Positions 15,254 through 18,841 of a stretch of 18,841 nucleotides of DNA are shown here, in pieces. The stretch spans positions 1 to 18,841 of the forward strand of contig CAJVCM010000082.1 of assembly GCA_910595815.1 (NCBI GenBank), given 5' to 3'. This DNA is from Candidatus Thioglobus plumae (GTDB taxonomy: Bacteria; Pseudomonadota; Gammaproteobacteria; PS1; Pseudothioglobaceae). The position numbers and the translations under genes are program-made. Under the pieces are notes generated by a model. The model had not been told where the DNA came from, ran no database searches, and saw only the letters and a program-made list of their open reading frames with translations. Each line of letters opens with the position of its first letter. The first letter of the stretch is position 1.

Positions 15254-16702
15254 TTAAAAACGCCAAAAAGCCTTATGCAATAACACCATCAGCGTTAAGA
15301 TTTCTAAACGCCCGAGTAGCATTGAAAAGCTTAAAATCCATTTTGCTGAATCACTAATACCGCCATAATTAGCCGCCACATCACCTAAGCCCGGGCCTAG
15401 ATTGTTAATACTCGCTGCCGTTGCTGAAAAGGCAGTGATTTGATCCAAGCCAGTAAACATTAATGCAATTAGGATAATAATAAAAGCAATAACATATAGT
15501 GAAAAGAAGCCCCAAACTGAGACCAAGGTTTTTTCAGCAACGCTACGCTGATTTAGTTTGATACTGATGTGTGCGTTCGGATGAATGAATTTTTTGATTT
15601 CTTTCATCGCCAACTTAAACATAAGCAACACCCGAACCACCTTAATACCACCACCGGTTGAACCCGCACAAGCACCAATAAAGCTAGCAAAAATCAATAG
15701 CATTGGCAAGATAAATGGCCATTGAGAATAATCAGTAGAAGCAAAACCTGTGGTGGTAGCGATCGAAACGGTCTGGAATAGCGCTTGTCGCGCTGACTCA
15801 CTCACACTCGGATAATAACCACTGTCAAACAAATAAGTGCCAACAACAACGGTAGTGGAAAACAAGATAAACAAATACATTTTAAACTCTGAATCTTGTG
15901 AATAAGTAAATGCATTTTTCTTTTGCCAAACAAAGAAATGTAAAGAGAAATTTATGCCTGCTAAGAACATAAATACAATCGCAACGCTTTCAATCGCACT
16001 TGAATTAAAGTAACCAATAGATGCGTCGTGAGTAGAGAAACCGCCAATAGCCACCGTAGAATAACTATGTCCAATTGCATCAAAGGCATCCATTCCTGCT
16101 AGGTAATAACCCAACGCACAAATAATGGTAAAACTAATATAGATCTTCCACAGTGCTTTGGCAGTTTGTGTGAGTTTTGGGGTGAGTCTTTCTTTAGAAA
16201 TACCACTAGATTCTGCGTGGTAAAGCTCCATGCCACCAACCCCAAGCATTGGTAATATCGCCACCGCTAAAACAATAATACCCATACCACCAAGCCATTG
16301 TAGTTGTTGTCGATAATACAAAATCGCCTTAGGTAAATCATCTAGCCCAGCTAACACGGTGGCACCTGTGGTGGTCAAACCTGACATTGATTCAAAAAAT
16401 GCATCACTGAACGACATTCTGAGTGATTCTGACAATAAAAATGGGATAGTTGCAAACAACGAAAGGACAAACCAAAAACTAACCACAACTAAAACACCCT
16501 CTCGGATTCTAAAGTCTTTTTTTGTGTTTCTAAAGGGTGCCCACAAAATAAAGCCACTAAACAGTGTTAACAAAAACGCAGTGATAAATGATTGTGTCTC
16601 GTTCTGCTGATAGATAAAATCAACCAGTAATGGCGGGAGTTGTGTCAAACTAAAAACCATTAGCAACAAACCAATAGTTTTAAAAACGATACTAAATTGC
16701 AT
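15254..16702 (-). CDS. trkH: Trk potassium uptake channel subunit TrkH
   Basis: Membrane channel of the Trk low-affinity K+ uptake system, opened by cytosolic TrkA. I chose the ATG at 16702 (482 aa; E. coli 483) over a GTG two codons earlier at 16708. The upstream GGGTGA could be a weak SD for the ATG. The four selectivity-filter segments of the superfamily of K transporters are visible: TTTGAT 110-115, VAIGGF near 217-222, TTTGFA near 316-321 and NNLGPG 433-438. The glycine-rich intramembrane gating loop GACAGSTGGGIKVVR is at 343-357. It follows trkA after a 12-bp gap and appears to be last in the operon. It looks complete. The 3' end abuts dinG with no visible terminator. Confidence 0.96.
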   Translation of the reverse strand: MQFSIVFKTIGLLLMVFSLTQLPPLLVDFIYQQNETQSFITAFLLTLFSGFILWAPFRNTKKDFRIREGVLVVVSFWFVLSLFATIPFLLSESLRMSFSDAFFESMSGLTTTGATVLAGLDDLPKAILYYRQQLQWLGGMGIIVLAVAILPMLGVGGMELYHAESSGISKERLTPKLTQTAKALWKIYISFTIICALGYYLAGMDAFDAIGHSYSTVAIGGFSTHDASIGYFNSSAIESVAIVFMFLAGINFSLHFFVWQKKNAFTYSQDSEFKMYLFILFSTTVVVGTYLFDSGYYPSVSESARQALFQTVSIATTTGFASTDYSQWPFILPMLLIFASFIGACAGSTGGGIKVVRVLLMFKLAMKEIKKFIHPNAHISIKLNQRSVAEKTLVSVWGFFSLYVIAFIIILIALMFTGLDQITAFSATAASINNLGPGLGDVAANYGGISDSAKWILSFSMLLGRLEILTLMVLLHKAFWRF

Positions 16703-16714
16703 GATCACCCATTA

Positions 16715-18088
16715 CTAATCAAAATATCCTTCAAACAATGCTTCAACTTCGTGAATCTTACTGACATCACTAAGCACGATGAGTACGTGGTCACCCTCTT
16801 CAATCACCAGCTTGCGTGAACCCATAATCACTTCATTATTTCTTACTATTGAGCCGACAACCACACCATCTGGCAGGCTGATTTCCTCAATGGTTTTTCC
16901 AACAACATCAGAATGTGCATGATCACCATGAACAATAACTTCAATGGCTTCAGCCTTACCTTGACGCAAGGAATGAACCATCATGGTATCGCCCTTGCGA
17001 ATGTGTGCCAAAATACCGCTGGTGGTGATTTGGTCGGGTGAAATCACCATATCAACATCTTCACTTTGCTCGGCTAAGTCTTCATAAACATTGCGCTTAA
17101 CCAAGGCAATGGTTTTATGCGCACCTAAACGTTTAGCCAAAATAGACACAATTACATTGATTTCATCAGAATCTGTGAGTGCTAAGAATAAATCAGTGCC
17201 TTCAATACCCTCTTCCAGTAATAATTCTTCATCAGAAGCATTACCATGCAAAACTAAGGCATCTTCAAGCTGATCTGCAATTTCAATAACTCGCTCTTTA
17301 TTTAACTCAATAATACGTACACGGTGATTTTTTTCCAAATGTTTAGCCAAATTAAGACCGATATGGCCGCCACCGGCAATAATGATATTTTTATAAGCCT
17401 TATCAAGTCGTCTAAATTCTTTTAAAACCTTAGAAACACCGTCTTTTTTAGTAACAAAGTACACACGATCGCCATCTTTAATAATGGTATCACCATACGC
17501 TGGAATTGCCCTACCATTACGATACAAACTAACAATACGCATGCGTGTTTTTGGCAAGTGTTCATGTAATTCTTTAATTGGACGACCAACAATTGGTGTG
17601 CCTGCATAAGCACGGGTTTCTACCAATTGCACTAATCCATCCTCAAATTCAAATACTTGTTCTGCGCCAGGCTCTTCCACTACGCGTTTGATATAGTCGG
17701 TCACCAAGCCTTCAGGGGTAATAATAAAATCAATAGGGATGGCATTATCTGAAAATAATTCTTTACGATGCAAATATTCAGCAGTACGAATACGTGCCAC
17801 TTTTTTATCTACTTGGTACAAAGTATGTGCCATTTGACAAGCTAGCATGTTGCCTTCATCAGATTTGGTTACGGCAATCACCATATCCATTTCTTTAATA
17901 CCTGCTTCTTCTAAAATATTAGGATAAGAAGCATGACCACAAACCGTTTTAATATCTAGATGACGCTGTAAAGAGGATAAATTAGTCTCGTCCTTGTCAA
18001 TGATAGTAATGTCATTCTCTTCATCAGAGCCTAAATATTTTGCCAGTGAAGAGCCGACTTGGCCTGCACCCAAGATTAAAATTTTCAT
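16715..18088 (-). CDS. trkA: Trk system potassium uptake protein TrkA (NAD-binding)
   Basis: Peripheral cytosolic regulator that binds nucleotides and gates TrkH. It is 457 aa (E. coli 458), with the full tandem layout: RCK/TrkA-N, TrkA-C, TrkA-N, TrkA-C. The first Rossmann motif is GAGQVGSSLA at 7-16, with the beta-2 acidic end at D31 in IIDKDE. The second is GGGHIGLNLAKHL near residue 240, with RIIELNKE. The C-terminal TrkA-C ends in EEGDHVLIVL. Its ATG overlaps the stop of the upstream response regulator (ATGA), so regulator and TrkA are translationally coupled. trkH follows directly, as expected for a working Trk pair. Confidence 0.97.
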   Translation of the reverse strand: MKILILGAGQVGSSLAKYLGSDEENDITIIDKDETNLSSLQRHLDIKTVCGHASYPNILEEAGIKEMDMVIAVTKSDEGNMLACQMAHTLYQVDKKVARIRTAEYLHRKELFSDNAIPIDFIITPEGLVTDYIKRVVEEPGAEQVFEFEDGLVQLVETRAYAGTPIVGRPIKELHEHLPKTRMRIVSLYRNGRAIPAYGDTIIKDGDRVYFVTKKDGVSKVLKEFRRLDKAYKNIIIAGGGHIGLNLAKHLEKNHRVRIIELNKERVIEIADQLEDALVLHGNASDEELLLEEGIEGTDLFLALTDSDEINVIVSILAKRLGAHKTIALVKRNVYEDLAEQSEDVDMVISPDQITTSGILAHIRKGDTMMVHSLRQGKAEAIEVIVHGDHAHSDVVGKTIEEISLPDGVVVGSIVRNNEVIMGSRKLVIEEGDHVLIVLSDVSKIHEVEALFEGYFD

Positions 18089-18654
18089 TTTTTATCGATT
18101 CCCAAATCTTTTAATTTGCGATATAAAGTGGTGCGCTCTAGCCCTGCCAACTCTGCCACTTTGGCAATGTTATGATTATTCTCTTCTAAATGATGATTAA
18201 AGTATTGCTTCTCAAAGATGTTTCTAGCTTGCTTCAAAGGCAAATTAAAATCAATACCAACGACTTTTTGCTCGTCACCTATTTGATCGCTAAGCAATTT
18301 TCGCACTAAGGGTAACAAATCATGCAATGGCTTTTTCAAAAAATCAACTGCGCCAAGCTTAATAGCTCTAACAACATCTTGATGCTCTGCATGACCTGAC
18401 ATCATCACCACTGGCATCAAAAAACCTTCAACCGTCCACTCTTCTAATAAAGACATGCCGTCTTGTCCAGGCATCCAAACATCCATCATGACCAGGTCAA
18501 AAGTTTGATCTTTGACAATAGTCTTAGCTTGGGCGGCATCATCAGCCAATACAACTTGATAATTAACATCTTCTAAAATGTCTTTCATTGTTTCAGAGTT
18601 AATACGCTCGTCATCGATGATAAGAATCTTTCCAATTACTGGTAAGTTGTCCAT
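18085..18654 (-). CDS. NtrX-like response regulator lacking the AAA+ domain (REC-HTH_8)
   Basis: Two-component response regulator of 189 aa. Receiver at about 8-125: acidic pair D14-D15, phosphoacceptor D58 (MMDVWMPG), S86 (MMSGH) and K108 (LKKP), all present. A linker then joins a Fis-type HTH_8 domain (about 138-189, QARNIFEKQYF...NIAKVAELAGLERTTLYRKLKDLGI). The two ends look most like NtrX, but NtrX is about 450 aa with a sigma-54-activating AAA+ ATPase between them; that domain is absent. The protein therefore cannot contact sigma-54 in the usual way and should act as a direct DNA binder, like RegA/PrrA, which has the same REC-HTH layout and is the main alternative name. The frame is continuous, so this is not a fresh frameshift. 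AAGGA seven bases before the ATG is a good SD. Cotranscribed with the kinase upstream and trkA downstream. Confidence 0.87.
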   Translation of the reverse strand: MDNLPVIGKILIIDDERINSETMKDILEDVNYQVVLADDAAQAKTIVKDQTFDLVMMDVWMPGQDGMSLLEEWTVEGFLMPVVMMSGHAEHQDVVRAIKLGAVDFLKKPLHDLLPLVRKLLSDQIGDEQKVVGIDFNLPLKQARNIFEKQYFNHHLEENNHNIAKVAELAGLERTTLYRKLKDLGIDKK

Positions 18655-18656
18655 AT

Positions 18657-18841
18657 TTATTCCTTTTTATTATTGTCTATATAATCAAATTCAATGGTGA
18701 TAATAGCCCCATGTGGTTCTATATTTCCAACAAAAATTCGCCCATCATGCTGTTCAATAATATTGTGCACAATGGCCATACCCAAGCCACTACCTTTTAA
18801 TTTTGTTGTAACGTAAGGCTCAAACACACGGTCGATGACTT
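18657..18841 (-). CDS. NtrY-like sensor histidine kinase, C-terminal fragment
   Basis: The last 61 codons of a histidine kinase whose 5' part lies beyond the window. I translated the reverse strand by hand: VFEPYVTTKLKGSGLG followed by MAIVHNIIEQHDGRI, the C-terminal F and G2 boxes of a HATPase_c domain, with the wording typical of NtrY and NtrB kinases. The TAA stop is at 18657-18659, two bases before the regulator's ATG, so the pair is coupled. It is the presumed phosphodonor for the adjacent regulator. Sensor and membrane domains cannot be seen, so the NtrY assignment rests on this box and on the neighbouring genes. Confidence 0.85.
   Translation of the reverse strand, partial: VIDRVFEPYVTTKLKGSGLGMAIVHNIIEQHDGRIFVGNIEPHGAIITIEFDYIDNNKKE

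Noticed and set aside
16703..16708. GTG start for trkH
   Set aside because: The ATG two codons later gives the usual N-terminus and length and a better position relative to GGGTGA.
18085..18654. Regulator as a truncated pseudogene of ntrX
   Set aside because: The frame is continuous, the receiver residues and HTH are intact, and its start and stop are coupled to both neighbours.

Overview
This window is ordinary, very compact chromosome from an AT-rich gammaproteobacterium. The protein families and their sizes are gammaproteobacterial: LeuC 466 aa, TypA 606 aa, RlmE 205 aa, IspB 323 aa, a DinG very close to the Enterobacteria type, and TrkA/TrkH. Low GC, tiny intergenic gaps, a predicted NAGGN osmolyte synthase and an ntrYX-trkAH cluster suggest a marine or salt-adapted lineage. 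Free-living sulfur oxidisers of the SUP05/Thioglobus type would fit, but that placement is an inference and was not tested. I see no tRNA, rRNA, CRISPR array, insertion sequence, phage gene or interrupted gene.

Layout. Bases 1-1637 (minus) hold most of an AsnB-like amidotransferase whose 3' end lies outside the window. It diverges across 68 bp from leuC-leuD-ruvA (plus, 1706-4304). This is a tightly coupled unit that joins leucine biosynthesis (isopropylmalate isomerase) to a Holliday-junction protein. Next on the plus strand is a 756-aa exported thioredoxin-like protein (4340-6610) that appears to be a DUF255/YyaL protein fused to a DsbD-N-like domain. It meets an RND efflux permease (6607-9657, minus) tail to tail with overlapping stop codons. 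typA/bipA (9698-11518, minus) lies upstream of the permease. It diverges from rlmE-ispB-dinG (11601-15252, plus), which covers 23S rRNA methylation, the quinone side chain and an Fe-S helicase. dinG converges with the potassium uptake genes trkH and trkA (minus), which sit behind an NtrX-like response regulator and the tail of an NtrY-like sensor kinase (to 18841, minus, partial).

How the genes may work together. The kinase, regulator, trkA and trkH form one minus-strand operon with 2-bp, 4-bp-overlap and short gaps, so a two-component system probably shares expression with a K+ uptake system. Together with the predicted NAGGN synthase at the other end, this points to osmotic adaptation. The remaining genes are housekeeping.

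Most worth a second look: (1) the DUF255-DsbD-N fusion with two separate cysteine pairs; (2) an NtrX-like regulator without its sigma-54 AAA+ domain; (3) three transcription units where an extended -10 box sits 6-8 bases before the ATG, suggesting leaderless mRNAs, two of them overlaid by perfect inverted repeats; (4) an RND permease with no adaptor gene beside it and Asn-Asp where AcrB has its essential TM10 lysine.
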